This document shows, piece by piece, positions 35,720 to 45,786 of a stretch of 64,000 bases of DNA. The translations under genes and the position numbers were made by a program. Each line of letters begins with the position of its first letter. The first letter of the stretch is position 1. The notes under the pieces are model-generated. The model made no database searches, was not told the origin of the DNA, and saw only the letters and a list, made by a program, of their open reading frames with translations. The stretch is from Methylophilus sp. (GTDB taxonomy: Bacteria > Pseudomonadota > Gammaproteobacteria > Burkholderiales > Methylophilaceae): assembly GCA_030696695.1 (NCBI GenBank), contig JAUYRP010000021.1, positions 310,001-374,000 of the forward strand. The letters are read 5' to 3'.

Positions 35720-36309
35720 TGTAATACCTGTTTTTTATCGTTAGAAGTTATGGCTATAGAGGCTGGTGCACTGGCCGCTGGGCTGAGTGTCCATGCTGCC
35801 TCTTTTGCGCTCAATTGCAACATATTGCATATTGCGACTATGGTTTCGCCCGTCAAATTTAATCGCACATGAAACCCATCCACACTTTGCATTTCCAATG
35901 CTTGCGTCACGGCTTGCCCAGTAGTTTCTTGCTTATGCAGTTGCACCTCTTTCAGTAGCATACCGCCCGGATGCAAGGCCTCTTTTCTGGGTTGATACGC
36001 CGTTTCAAAATCTAGTTTTTGCAAGGTTTCTACTGCTTTTACCTCTTGTTTAAATTGTTGCACTGCGCGTTGCGGGGCAAGGTTAGATTGCTCCGCTTGA
36101 TTGATCACTGCAGCTGGCAAATGAGATTCTGCACTTAACAGTTGCCAAATCATGCGTGCAATACGCTGTGTTAACCACAATAAGATTTCGGTTTGGTCAC
36201 TTAAGCCCACTTTAAGCAACAATCGATCTTGCTCTTGTGAGTAGCTCAAATTGAGCTGCTGCACTGCAATGTCTGTGATGGGGGATTGTTCGCTTGGTTC
36301 TGTCGACAA
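35716..36309 (-). CDS. Conserved hypothetical protein upstream of tas
   Basis: 197 residues, soluble and without recognised motif. The sequence mixes beta strands (DRLLLKVGLSDQTEILLWLT, GFHVRLNLTGETIVAI) with a helical glutamine-rich middle (FKQEVKAVETLQKLDFE). It may bind nucleic acid or a partner, but nothing in it shows this. The stop overlaps tas by four bases, so the two are probably co-translated. Its promoter would share the 176-base divergent region with groES. Confidence 0.65.
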   Translation of the reverse strand: MSTEPSEQSPITDIAVQQLNLSYSQEQDRLLLKVGLSDQTEILLWLTQRIARMIWQLLSAESHLPAAVINQAEQSNLAPQRAVQQFKQEVKAVETLQKLDFETAYQPRKEALHPGGMLLKEVQLHKQETTGQAVTQALEMQSVDGFHVRLNLTGETIVAICNMLQLSAKEAAWTLSPAASAPASIAITSNDKKQVLH

Positions 36310-36358
36310 AATATTTTTTCCAACCTAAAAAAAGATAGCTGATTTTTTACACTTCACA

Positions 36359-36386
36359 CTTGAATTTACAAAAATCATCCCAAAAT
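36359..36386 (+). promoter_or_regulatory. Sigma-32-like heat-shock promoter of groES-groEL
   Basis: CTTGAA (36359-36364) and CCCAAAAT (36379-36386) are spaced by 14 bases and match the heat-shock sigma factor consensus in part. The predicted start would fall in or next to the CIRCE element that follows. Confidence 0.5.
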
Positions 36387-36412
36387 TAGCAATCAAGGTG
36401 GGTGAGTGCTAA
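36386..36412. promoter_or_regulatory. CIRCE operator (HrcA site)
   Basis: TTAGCAATC (36386-36394), nine bases, then GAGTGCTAA (36404-36412). The consensus is TTAGCACTC-N9-GAGTGCTAA, so only one base differs, in the left arm. HrcA repressor binding here would limit groE transcription outside stress. Confidence 0.93.
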
Positions 36413-36485
36413 AATCACGCACCGCAATTCACTAACTAATTTTTTAAACTATTGATAGTTTAAGCATACACCAAGGAGAAAACTA

Positions 36486-36773
36486 ATGAAAATTCGTCCA
36501 CTACATGACCGTGTGATTGTTAAACGTTCTGAAGAAGTACGTACAACTGCATCAGGTATCGTGATTCCAGACAGCGCCACTGAAAAACCAGATCAAGGCA
36601 TTGTGCAAGCAGTTGGCAACGGCAAACGTGACGACAGCGGCAAATTGAATGCCCTTGACGTTAAAGTTGGCGACAAAGTGTTATTTGGTAAATACGCTGG
36701 CCAAACTGTAAAAGTAGACGGTGAAGAGTTATTGGTGATGCGCGAAGAAGACATCATGGCAATCGTCGAATAA
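36486..36773 (+). CDS. groES: Co-chaperonin GroES
   Basis: 95 residues, standard length. It starts [14 protein letters not shown] and has the mobile loop around [16 protein letters not shown], with [19 protein letters not shown] near the end. It caps GroEL as a heptamer. AAGGAG lies eight bases before the start. A CIRCE operator precedes the gene, and groEL follows after a 160-base structured spacer. Confidence 0.98.
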   Translation: MKIRPLHDRVIVKRSEEVRTTASGIVIPDSATEKPDQGIVQAVGNGKRDDSGKLNALDVKVGDKVLFGKYAGQTVKVDGEELLVMREEDIMAIVE

Positions 36774-36774
36774 T

Positions 36775-36896
36775 CTGAGGGCTTACAGCAGTTTATCGCG
36801 TTGTTGCTCAAGATTTTTTTGCTGGTCGTACTCAAATGTACTGCCTGCACAAAAAAATCTTTCCCGCCTAGCGCTAAATCTGCTTCATCACCTCAG
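36775..36896. repeat. Long imperfect palindrome between groES and groEL
   Basis: CTGAGG (36775-36780) pairs with CCTCAG (36891-36896), AGCAG with CTGCT (36880-36884), and AAGATTTTTTT (36810-36820) with AAAAAAATCTT (36851-36861). A GTAC-loop-GTAC centre lies around 36828-36841. The whole groES-groEL spacer would therefore fold into one long hairpin in the mRNA. Confidence 0.8.
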
Positions 36897-36925
36897 ACCG
36901 AACATTTAAAACATAGATTATTTAG

Positions 36926-38571
<1,646 letters not shown>

Positions 38572-38572
<1 letters not shown>

Positions 38573-38697
38573 TTTCAGCGTCGTTAAAGAGGCGATAGCT
38601 GTGTCAGCGTCGTCGGGCATTCCTAGCCGTACTTATTGTACTGTCTGCGTCATGCCCTTCTTGCTTTCTTGCTCTAGCCTCTTTTACTAGCTGAAAT
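38572..38697. repeat. Long imperfect palindrome after groEL
   Basis: ATTTCAG/CTGAAAT (38572-38578, 38691-38697), AAAGAGGC/GCCTCTTT (38586-38593, 38677-38684), GGGCAT/ATGCCC (38615-38620, 38652-38657) and a GTAC-TTATT-GTAC centre (38629-38641) nest in register. It follows the groEL stop directly, ahead of the terminator. Confidence 0.8.
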
Positions 38698-38715
38698 GCC
38701 CTAACTAGCGTTTCA

Positions 38716-38743
38716 AAAAAACCTCGCGTCTGCGAGGTTTTTT
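38716..38743 (+). terminator. Intrinsic terminator of groES-groEL
   Basis: ACCTCGC (38721-38727) pairs with GCGAGGT (38732-38738) around GTCT, with A before and six T after. It ends the groE operon just before the HEPN-like gene. Confidence 0.9.
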
Positions 38744-38790
38744 ATTTGTTAGGTTTATACTTAATTACTTTTATTAAATTTTTTGACCCT

Positions 38791-39681
38791 ATGCCTGAAT
38801 TTAAAGCTTATATTGCAAACTGCACTGTAGCAGGCATGGAATTTACGAAACATGAAAATTCATGGATTCGTGACACCATCAACTTTGAAATTGGCAATCG
38901 CACTTTCTCGCTTAAGCAAAATTCAACCATGATCAAAGGCAACTTCAAAGAAACAAATGGACTGTTCTTTGATAGCTCAGAGCTATCAATACAAAATGTA
39001 AAAGAAGATGAGCTTCCTGAAATTGAATCAGATGTTCACAGGCTTTGCTGGCTTTTATCTTTTGCAACCCTATCAAATGTTACTTTTTATGGTTATGACT
39101 TCCCTACAAATCAGAACACAGGTCGTAGATGGGCATCAAGCGGAAAGCTTGAGTTTTTTAGGCCAACAATCGATATTAGGGATGGGGTAGCTGTTAAGTC
39201 GTTTATTGAACAAACTTTCACTAATTACAAAGCGCTTGAAAACTCAAGAAAACTTAACGTTGCGATTCACTACATGCTTTTGATAGAAAATAACAACCTC
39301 CCAACAGAAGCAAAACTTGCATTAATTTTTGTACTTTTAGAGAGTTTAAAAAGCAGCTTTGCTTATTCAAAAAATATCTCTTATATAAAAGGCTTCTTTA
39401 GAAAAGGTAACAATCCCAATAAGAATTCAGATACATATGGTTTCATGGAACTTCTAGAAATGATGTTTAACGAAGTTGGTATAACTAAAGATTTAAGCCA
39501 AGTAAAAGATACGCGTAATGAAATAATTCACTCAGGGCTAACACAGCTAAGTCACGATAGCGCAATCAAGCTGCACGATGATATTCATGATCTGTGTAGG
39601 GAATACTTATTAAAACTATTAGGCTATCGTGGTGAGTATTTATTGTATTCGTCTGGTAGTAATACCGTTGTAACAATCTAA
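38791..39681 (+). CDS. HEPN-like protein, possible ribonuclease effector
   Basis: 296 residues from the ATG at 38791, with no clear ribosome binding site; an earlier TTG at 38746 would overlap the groEL terminator. The N-terminal half is a beta-rich domain of unknown type. The C-terminal half is helical and contains TRNEIIHSGL, an R-x4-H motif (R242, H247) of the kind that forms the active site of HEPN ribonucleases, followed by HDDIHDLCREYLLKLL. The layout resembles ApeA-like HEPN proteins tied to phage defence. The gene is AT-rich, stands alone after groEL and looks acquired. Confidence 0.65.
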   Translation: MPEFKAYIANCTVAGMEFTKHENSWIRDTINFEIGNRTFSLKQNSTMIKGNFKETNGLFFDSSELSIQNVKEDELPEIESDVHRLCWLLSFATLSNVTFYGYDFPTNQNTGRRWASSGKLEFFRPTIDIRDGVAVKSFIEQTFTNYKALENSRKLNVAIHYMLLIENNNLPTEAKLALIFVLLESLKSSFAYSKNISYIKGFFRKGNNPNKNSDTYGFMELLEMMFNEVGITKDLSQVKDTRNEIIHSGLTQLSHDSAIKLHDDIHDLCREYLLKLLGYRGEYLLYSSGSNTVVTI

Positions 39682-40001
39682 ATAATTTTATCGTGCCTAA
39701 TATACAAAGAAAAACTCAGCCGTATAGCTTCGTTTACAAGTACATCGTCAGCTATCGTAGCCAGCACTTAGTAGGGCGCCAGTCGCACTTTGTGCACTGC
39801 GCCGTATAAAAATTAAATCAAACGATGCTTAACCTTGCAGGGTTGGTCACTTGTGACCCAAGAGTTGCAAAGTATCCAATGTTCACAACTATCACCAAAA
39901 TTTCATTTTTTGTTTTATCCAGTGTTATCCATCATAATACTGTACAGAATTGATGAGCACACGTGCTGACATCTCCCATTAAAATATCGAAAGAGAACAC
40001 A
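39682..40001. other. Intergenic region between the HEPN-like gene and fklB
   Basis: No coding frame is convincing in this 320-base stretch. It holds a GC-rich hairpin (39775-39803) with a GCAC-TTT-GTGC tip and, near its end, a direct repeat TTATCCA at 39915-39921 and 39925-39931 before a CATAAT that might be a -10 for the FKBP gene. Confidence 0.6.
39775..39803. repeat. GC-rich hairpin
   Basis: GGCG, AGT and GCAC on the left pair with GTGC, ACT and CGCC on the right, with small internal bulges and a TTT loop. Its tip resembles the centres of the other long palindromes of this window. Confidence 0.65.
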
Positions 40002-40616
40002 ATGACCGCAACATTAAATACCCTCACCGAACGCTTAAGCTATATCGTGGGTGAAAACATGGCCACACAACTTAAAAACGATGGCTTAGAACTTGATACT
40101 AACGCCCTTATTTTAGCGTTGGTGGATGTTGCCAATGGTCAGCCTTCGCGATTGTCTGCCGCTGAAAAACAAAGCACGATTGAGCAAATTCAAAAAGAAA
40201 GCCAAGAGAAACAGCGTGCTGCACATGCTAAAAATAAAGCCGCGGGCGAAGCTTATCTGGCAGAAAATGCACAAAAAGAAGGTGTGACTACCACAGCAAG
40301 CGGTTTGCAGTATAAACAATTGGTGGCAGGCAATGGCGCTAAGCCAACCACCAGCGACCGTGTCAAAGTGCATTACCATGGCACTTTAATTGACGGCACG
40401 GTGTTTGATAGCTCATATCAGCGCGGTGAGCCGATTGTGTTCCCCGTTACAGGCGTGATTGCAGGTTGGGTAGAAGGTTTGCAACTGATGAATGTAGGCA
40501 GTAAATTTGAGCTGACCATTCCATCTAATTTAGCCTATGGCGCAAACGGCAGTGGCCAAATCATTGGGCCAGATGCCACACTGATTTTTGAAGTGGAGTT
40601 GTTAGCGATTGAGTAA
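40002..40616 (+). CDS. FKBP-type peptidyl-prolyl isomerase, FklB-like
   Basis: 204 residues from the ATG at 40002. An N-terminal helical domain (about 5-85, LSYIVGENMATQLKNDGLEL) is followed by a linker rich in lysine and alanine and a C-terminal FKBP domain (VKVHYHGTLIDGTVFDSSYQ, VIAGWVEGLQLMNVGSKFEL). This is the FklB/Mip arrangement. No signal peptide is seen, so it should be cytoplasmic like E. coli FklB. It differs from the envelope lipoprotein FKBP at 27 kb. Confidence 0.93.
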   Translation: MTATLNTLTERLSYIVGENMATQLKNDGLELDTNALILALVDVANGQPSRLSAAEKQSTIEQIQKESQEKQRAAHAKNKAAGEAYLAENAQKEGVTTTASGLQYKQLVAGNGAKPTTSDRVKVHYHGTLIDGTVFDSSYQRGEPIVFPVTGVIAGWVEGLQLMNVGSKFELTIPSNLAYGANGSGQIIGPDATLIFEVELLAIE

Positions 40617-40639
40617 GGCATACTATTGCCTTATTCCTC

Positions 40640-40665
40640 AAAACCTCTGCTTGCAGAGGTTTTTT
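40640..40665 (+). terminator. Intrinsic terminator
   Basis: AAAACCTCTGC and GCAGAGGTTTT form a strong stem with a short loop, followed by T, 24 bases after the FKBP gene. Confidence 0.85.
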
Positions 40666-40734
40666 GTTTACGCTTACCTCACTTTTTTGCATAGCATTCT
40701 ATAATCCATGTAACCTTATCCATTACTAAACATC

Positions 40735-41418
40735 ATGCCTGAGACAAAACTAGGTCAACTTCATTCATCTTGGCAAGCCGTGATTGGCGATGAATTTGAA
40801 AAGCCGTATATGCATGCCTTGCGTGACTTTTTAAAGCAAGAAAAAACAGCTGGTAAAGTGATTTACCCCCCTAGCCCACTCATTTTTAATGCGTTCAACC
40901 ACACCCCGTTTGAGCAAGTACGCGTGGTGATAATTGGGCAAGACCCTTACCATGGTCCTAACCAAGCACATGGTTTGAGTTTTTCTGTGACACAAGGCGT
41001 AGATTTACCGCCATCACTACAAAATATCTATAAAGAAATTTCCGCTGATTTAAATATACCAATGAGCCGAAATGGAGACCTAACTCCTTGGGCGGATCAA
41101 GGTGTGCTGCTGCTCAACGCTACACTGACTGTGGAGCAAGCCCAAGCAGGTTCGCATCAAAACAAAGGCTGGGAGCAATTTACTGATGCAGCGATAGCTG
41201 CGCTCAATCAACATCGCGAAGGTTTAGTGTTTGTATTATGGGGTAGCTACGCACAGAAAAAAGGTGCGTTTATTGATGATAAGAAACATTTAGTACTAAG
41301 GTCTGTGCATCCGTCACCGTTATCAGCGCATCGCGGATTTTTTGGAAATCATCAATTTTCTACAATTAATCAATACCTTATTAAACATGGAAAGACACCG
41401 ATTCGTTGGCAACTTTAA
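40735..41418 (+). CDS. ung: Uracil-DNA glycosylase, family 1
   Basis: 227 residues, full length. The water-activating loop [18 protein letters not shown] (about 62-79) and the DNA-intercalation loop [13 protein letters not shown] (about 186-198) are intact. The enzyme removes uracil from DNA at the start of base excision repair. With a complete Ung here, the degenerate family-4-like gene at 15 kb is unlikely to be needed for this activity. Confidence 0.97.
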   Translation: MPETKLGQLHSSWQAVIGDEFEKPYMHALRDFLKQEKTAGKVIYPPSPLIFNAFNHTPFEQVRVVIIGQDPYHGPNQAHGLSFSVTQGVDLPPSLQNIYKEISADLNIPMSRNGDLTPWADQGVLLLNATLTVEQAQAGSHQNKGWEQFTDAAIAALNQHREGLVFVLWGSYAQKKGAFIDDKKHLVLRSVHPSPLSAHRGFFGNHQFSTINQYLIKHGKTPIRWQL

Positions 41419-41761
41419 CAATGCAAGACGTCGTTCTCATCGACCAAACAAAGCGCTTGTCATCTAGTAACAACTTGTTTACACTTTGTTAAATTATTGA
41501 AACAACAATTCAATAGACAAAAAAAGCCCCGATTAAGGGGAATAAATCGGGGCTAACTGCCTCATCGTCTAAGGCTTCCGCTCAGGGAGGAAAGAAGCGG
41601 AAAGATGGTAAGCGTCAACTTACCCATCATGCATTCTATGACTAAGGCTGTTTGGCCTTAGTTCCAACTTTTTTACTCCAATTTTTGTTTTATCTTAAAT
41701 TCAATTTTCAAATCATCCGCTTGCACTGCGGATAACATGGAAGCCATGCGATAATACAGCC
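41419..41761. other. Structured intergenic region between ung and uvrD
   Basis: This 343-base stretch has no convincing protein gene. Its middle (41519-41674) holds four hairpins in a row, with a T tract at each end on opposite strands. The rest is AT-rich and shows no promoter I can assign with confidence. Confidence 0.7.
41519..41662 (-). ncRNA. Candidate small RNA with anti-Shine-Dalgarno loop
   Basis: Read on minus, four hairpins follow each other: ACTAAGGC/GCCTTAGT (41641-41662), GATGGGTAAG/CTTACCATC (41604-41628, one bulge), TTCCGCT/AGCGGAA (41576-41602) and a strong final stem AGCCCCGATT/AATCGGGGCT (41525-41554) running into seven T. The loop of the third hairpin reads TCTTTCCTCCCTG, which could pair with ribosome binding sites. 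The last hairpin is a good terminator only on minus, which sets the direction. No promoter was identified. The plus strand could instead form a leader that ends at the T run at 41669-41674. Confidence 0.45.
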
Positions 41762-43927
41762 ATGGATACCGACTCAATCTTATCTGGCCTGAATAATAAA
41801 CAACTAGAAGCCGTGACCCTGCCCCAACAATCTGCATTGATTTTAGCAGGTGCTGGTAGCGGGAAAACCCGCGTACTCACCACACGTATCGCATGGTTGA
41901 TTCAAACTGGGCAAGTTTCACCCATGGGTTTAATGGCGGTGACGTTTACCAATAAAGCCGCCAAAGAAATGCTCACGCGACTGACTGCCATGTTGCCAAT
42001 CAACACGCGCGGCATGTGGGCAGGCACGTTTCATGGGCTATGTAACAGGCTATTACGTGCGCATTATCGCGAAGCAGGGTTACCCAGCACCTTTCAAATT
42101 TTAGATACTTCTGATCAACTTTCCAGCATCAAGCGTTTAATGAAGCTGATGAATGTGGATGATGAGAAATACCCACCCAAGCAAGTACAAGGCTATATCA
42201 ATAGTTGTAAAGAAGAAGGTTTGCGCGCGCATGCTGTAGATGCCTACGATGCACACTCACAAAAATTACGTGAAATTTACGAAGAGTACGATAAACAGTG
42301 TAATCGTGAAGGCGTAGCCGATTTTGCCGAGTTGCTATTGCGTTGCTACGAACTGCTAGAGCGTGATGCGCATATTCGGCAACACTACCAAAGCCGCTTT
42401 CATTACATTTTGGTAGATGAGTTTCAGGATACCAATCGCTTGCAATATCTATGGCTAAAACTTCTTGCGGGTAGCAGCAATTGTATTTTTGCCGTGGGCG
42501 ATGACGATCAATCCATTTATGGTTTCCGTGGTGCACGTGTCGGCAATATGCGTGATTTTGAAACAGACTTCCATGTGCAAAATATCGTGAAATTGGAAGA
42601 GAACTACCGCTCACACAGCAATATCTTGGATGCAGCGAATGCCATTATTTCTCATAACAAACACCGTTTGGGTAAAAATTTATGGACTTCCGCTGGTAAA
42701 GGCGAGCCTGTACGCGTGTACGAAGCCTATAACGATACGGATGAAGCGCAATTTATCGTCGATGAAGTGAACATGCTACAAAATGAAGGCGTTAGCTTGG
42801 GCGATATGGCCTTGCTGTATCGTAGCAATGCGCAATCACGCATTCTTGAACACACCTTATTTTCTGCCAATATTCCTTACCGTGTGTATGGCGGCTTACG
42901 CTTTTTTGAACGCGCAGAAATCAAACATGCACTGGCGTATATGCGTTTAGTGGCTAACGCCAATGACGACACTGCGTTATTACGTGTCATCAACTTTCCT
43001 GCCCGTGGCATTGGCGCACGTAGCTTAGAGCAACTGCAAGAATCCGCACGTCTGCAAAACTGTAGCCTATGGCAGGCTGCCATCAACAAAGTAGGCAATG
43101 GCACATTAGGTGGCAAAGGCATCGATGGTTTTGTCGGATTGATACGCGAAATGGTGAACCAAGCCTATGGTATTAAGTTACCAGAACTGGCTGAGCTTGC
43201 CACCACGATGTCTGGCTTAAAAGCGCATTACCAATTAGATAAAGAAGGTGAAGACCGCATTGCCAACTTAGAAGAGTTGGTGACTGCTGCAGTAGCCTTT
43301 AGCAATCAAGACTTTGGCAACCACAACAACGTAGAAGAAGACGCCGATTTACTCACGCAATTCTTAAACCATGCGAGCTTAGAAGCGGGTGAACATCAGG
43401 CCGATGTGGGCCGCGAAGCATTGCAATTGATGACCGTGCATGCCGCCAAAGGCTTAGAATTTAAAGCCGTATTTATTAGCGGTGTAGAAGAAGGCTTGTT
43501 CCCACACGAGCAAAGCCAAAATGAAAATAATGGCGTAGAAGAAGAGCGACGTTTGATGTATGTAGCGGTGACGCGCGCGCGCCAACGTTTGTATTTAAGC
43601 CATGCACAAAGCCGTATGCTACATGGGCAAGTGCGTTATGGCATTCCCTCACGCTTTTTGGATGAAATTCCTGACGAGCTATTGAAACGTTTGAATAGCA
43701 AACCAACGCCTAAGGCCTATGCCACTGGTGGTAACTACCAAGCCAAACCCTCGGCCAGCCAACAGTACCCTTATAAAATCGGGCAAAGTGTGCGTCATGC
43801 TAAATTTGGTGAAGGCGTGGTAGTGAGCTATGAAGGCAATGCCAGTGATTTGGCCATTAAGATTAACTTTGGGCGCGAAGGCCTTAAAACCTTGATGATG
43901 GAATACGCGAAGCTAGAGAAAATCTAA
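41762..43927 (+). CDS. uvrD: DNA helicase II
   Basis: 721 residues of a superfamily 1A helicase. Walker A is LAGAGSGKTRVL (about 27-38), the Walker B region is LVDEFQDTN, then GDDDQSIYGFRGA, LEENYRSH and VTRARQRL (motif VI). The C-terminal Tudor-like segment VRHAKFGEGVVVSYEG is typical of UvrD. It acts in nucleotide excision and mismatch repair, releasing UvrC and the cut strand. No LexA box is visible before it. Confidence 0.96.
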   Translation: MDTDSILSGLNNKQLEAVTLPQQSALILAGAGSGKTRVLTTRIAWLIQTGQVSPMGLMAVTFTNKAAKEMLTRLTAMLPINTRGMWAGTFHGLCNRLLRAHYREAGLPSTFQILDTSDQLSSIKRLMKLMNVDDEKYPPKQVQGYINSCKEEGLRAHAVDAYDAHSQKLREIYEEYDKQCNREGVADFAELLLRCYELLERDAHIRQHYQSRFHYILVDEFQDTNRLQYLWLKLLAGSSNCIFAVGDDDQSIYGFRGARVGNMRDFETDFHVQNIVKLEENYRSHSNILDAANAIISHNKHRLGKNLWTSAGKGEPVRVYEAYNDTDEAQFIVDEVNMLQNEGVSLGDMALLYRSNAQSRILEHTLFSANIPYRVYGGLRFFERAEIKHALAYMRLVANANDDTALLRVINFPARGIGARSLEQLQESARLQNCSLWQAAINKVGNGTLGGKGIDGFVGLIREMVNQAYGIKLPELAELATTMSGLKAHYQLDKEGEDRIANLEELVTAAVAFSNQDFGNHNNVEEDADLLTQFLNHASLEAGEHQADVGREALQLMTVHAAKGLEFKAVFISGVEEGLFPHEQSQNENNGVEEERRLMYVAVTRARQRLYLSHAQSRMLHGQVRYGIPSRFLDEIPDELLKRLNSKPTPKAYATGGNYQAKPSASQQYPYKIGQSVRHAKFGEGVVVSYEGNASDLAIKINFGREGLKTLMMEYAKLEKI

Positions 43928-43945
43928 CACAGTACGATTGATTGT

Positions 43946-44743
43946 TTATGCAACTTCTACAGGCGCCGCTCTAAACACATCACGGTAGCTGACGTACTGA
44001 AATGCAAACATCAGCGCAGTCGCCAACAGTAAACAACCAAACACCAGCATGGGCATGAGTGTTTGCGCCAGGGCGGGCACAAGTGCGCCGACAATGCCAA
44101 TCACCAACCCTGTTGCCAGCATTAAACCCATAATACCCGCAGATAACACCAACCAAGCAGCGCCCATGGCAATGGTGTATTGCAACACACCAGCGATGCT
44201 GGCTTTAATCGCGTTAACCAGTGTGTAATTATTGATGGCAATCAGCACTGGTGCAAACCAAGTAGCCACAAACAAAGGCAGCAATAGCAATAAGAGTTTG
44301 AGCATAAATGGGCCAAACTGCGACATGAATTTCTCATATTCAGATTCGCTCATGTCGGCACCTTTATCGGCAAAGCTCATCAACCCTTGTATGTCTGAGT
44401 TCAGTAAGTAAGTAGCCAGGGTGGCATAGACCAAACATACCAACCCTAACAGCATTAACACTGTGAATTTAGGCTGTATTTTTGATAATACGGCTTGTAC
44501 AGTCTCCTGCTTGCCCATCTCAGCATTACGGTACATCATCACTGCAAATGCGATAAAAATTGGCCAAATCAACACTGTAAGCAATGCAAAAATGCCTAAG
44601 CCAGGAATCGAAGGCAGCATCATGAAAATGCCCACATAGGCGATTGCCAGCAGCATCCAGCGAGAAGGTTGTGATTTAAACAAATCCAAACTCTCTTTTA
44701 CCCAGCTTAAGCCTGTTTTGGTGCGTGATTCTAAGATAGCCAT
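43946..44743 (-). CDS. BPSS1780-like membrane protein
   Basis: 265 residues with about six to seven hydrophobic helices. SRWMLLAIAYVGIFMMLPSI near residue 22-41 and the middle YRNAEMGKQETVQAVLSKIQ resemble uncharacterised betaproteobacterial membrane proteins (BPSS1780 type). No transport or enzymatic motif is visible. It lies 66 bases after thrB on the same strand and could be co-transcribed, and is convergent with uvrD. Confidence 0.7.
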   Translation of the reverse strand: MAILESRTKTGLSWVKESLDLFKSQPSRWMLLAIAYVGIFMMLPSIPGLGIFALLTVLIWPIFIAFAVMMYRNAEMGKQETVQAVLSKIQPKFTVLMLLGLVCLVYATLATYLLNSDIQGLMSFADKGADMSESEYEKFMSQFGPFMLKLLLLLLPLFVATWFAPVLIAINNYTLVNAIKASIAGVLQYTIAMGAAWLVLSAGIMGLMLATGLVIGIVGALVPALAQTLMPMLVFGCLLLATALMFAFQYVSYRDVFRAAPVEVA

Positions 44744-44808
44744 CTGGTTACTTTCTAAAATTCAAACGTGTATATGACTGATTATATGGATTAGCTTGTC
44801 GCCAAGCA

Positions 44809-45735
44809 TTAAATACCTTGTTTACGGTGCTGCAGAATATGCTCAAAATGTTGCGGATCTTTTGCATGCGTGAGTTCGCCCGCAACTGGAAAATGAAAAT
44901 CATATAAACGTGACAACCAAAAACGCAGTGCGGCACGTCTTAATAAGGCCTGCCATTGTTGTTGTTCTGTAGCTTCAAATGGCCTTACTGCTTGATATGC
45001 ATTTAAAAAGGCATCTCGCTTTTCAAGGTCAAACCGTCCATCCTCATGCACGCACCACTCGTTCACTGCGATAGCGACATCATAAGCGAGCACGTCATGA
45101 CAAGCATAATAAAAATCAATAAAGCCGCCTAATTGGTCACCGTCAAACAGCACGTTATCACGGAATAAATCGCCATGTATCACACCGTGCGGTAAGTCTG
45201 TCAGATCCAAACCATGTTGATAATCTAACTCTTCTTGCAATAATGCTTGTTGCTCTACACCCAACTTTGGTAACACTTGTTGCGCGGTGATAATACGCCA
45301 GCCTTGCCCACGCTGGTTATGTGATTGCTGATGAAAGTTTAAGCCTGCCAAATGCATGCTGGCTAGCGTTGCTGCCACTGCTTGGCATTGCGCAATATTG
45401 GGTGCACTAATGTCACGACCTTGCAAACAACTGACGATTAGTGCTGGCTTACCTTTAAGACGATGCAGTGCAATCCCTTGCTTATCCATAATCGGGGCTG
45501 GGCATGGCACACCATGTTGCGCCAAATGTGTCATCAAGTTTACAAAATACGGCAACTCATCAAAGTCATTTTTCTCAAAAATGGTGAGCACATAGCGTGA
45601 TGATGTGGTGTCTACAAAGTAGTTGGTGTTGGTAATGCCAGCGGCAATTCCTTTAAGCGATTGTAATGCGCCAATGTTGAATTGCGTGAGCCAGTCACGC
45701 ACATCTTCTAGGCTAAGCGTGGTAAAAACAGACAT
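44809..45735 (-). CDS. thrB: Homoserine kinase, type II
   Basis: 308 residues from the ATG at 45735 (MSVFTTLSLEDVRDWL), the usual start. The fold is that of aminoglycoside phosphotransferases: GVIHGDLFRDNVLF carries the catalytic aspartate and GGFIDFYYACHDVLAYDVAI the metal site. The enzyme phosphorylates homoserine in threonine synthesis. A DUF2782 gene lies directly upstream, the typical betaproteobacterial pair. Confidence 0.95.
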   Translation of the reverse strand: MSVFTTLSLEDVRDWLTQFNIGALQSLKGIAAGITNTNYFVDTTSSRYVLTIFEKNDFDELPYFVNLMTHLAQHGVPCPAPIMDKQGIALHRLKGKPALIVSCLQGRDISAPNIAQCQAVAATLASMHLAGLNFHQQSHNQRGQGWRIITAQQVLPKLGVEQQALLQEELDYQHGLDLTDLPHGVIHGDLFRDNVLFDGDQLGGFIDFYYACHDVLAYDVAIAVNEWCVHEDGRFDLEKRDAFLNAYQAVRPFEATEQQQWQALLRRAALRFWLSRLYDFHFPVAGELTHAKDPQHFEHILQHRKQGI

Positions 45736-45786
45736 ATTGGTAAAAAGTAATGACCAAAAAATGAAGAGGGACAAGCCCTCTTGTGG

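Noticed and set aside
41605-41661. An 18-codon frame starting in the second hairpin on plus, ending in the TAG of the first hairpin
   Set aside because: The only good ribosome binding sequence (AGGGAGG) is 14 bases away, and the frame follows from the stem sequences. A leader peptide cannot be excluded but is not supported.
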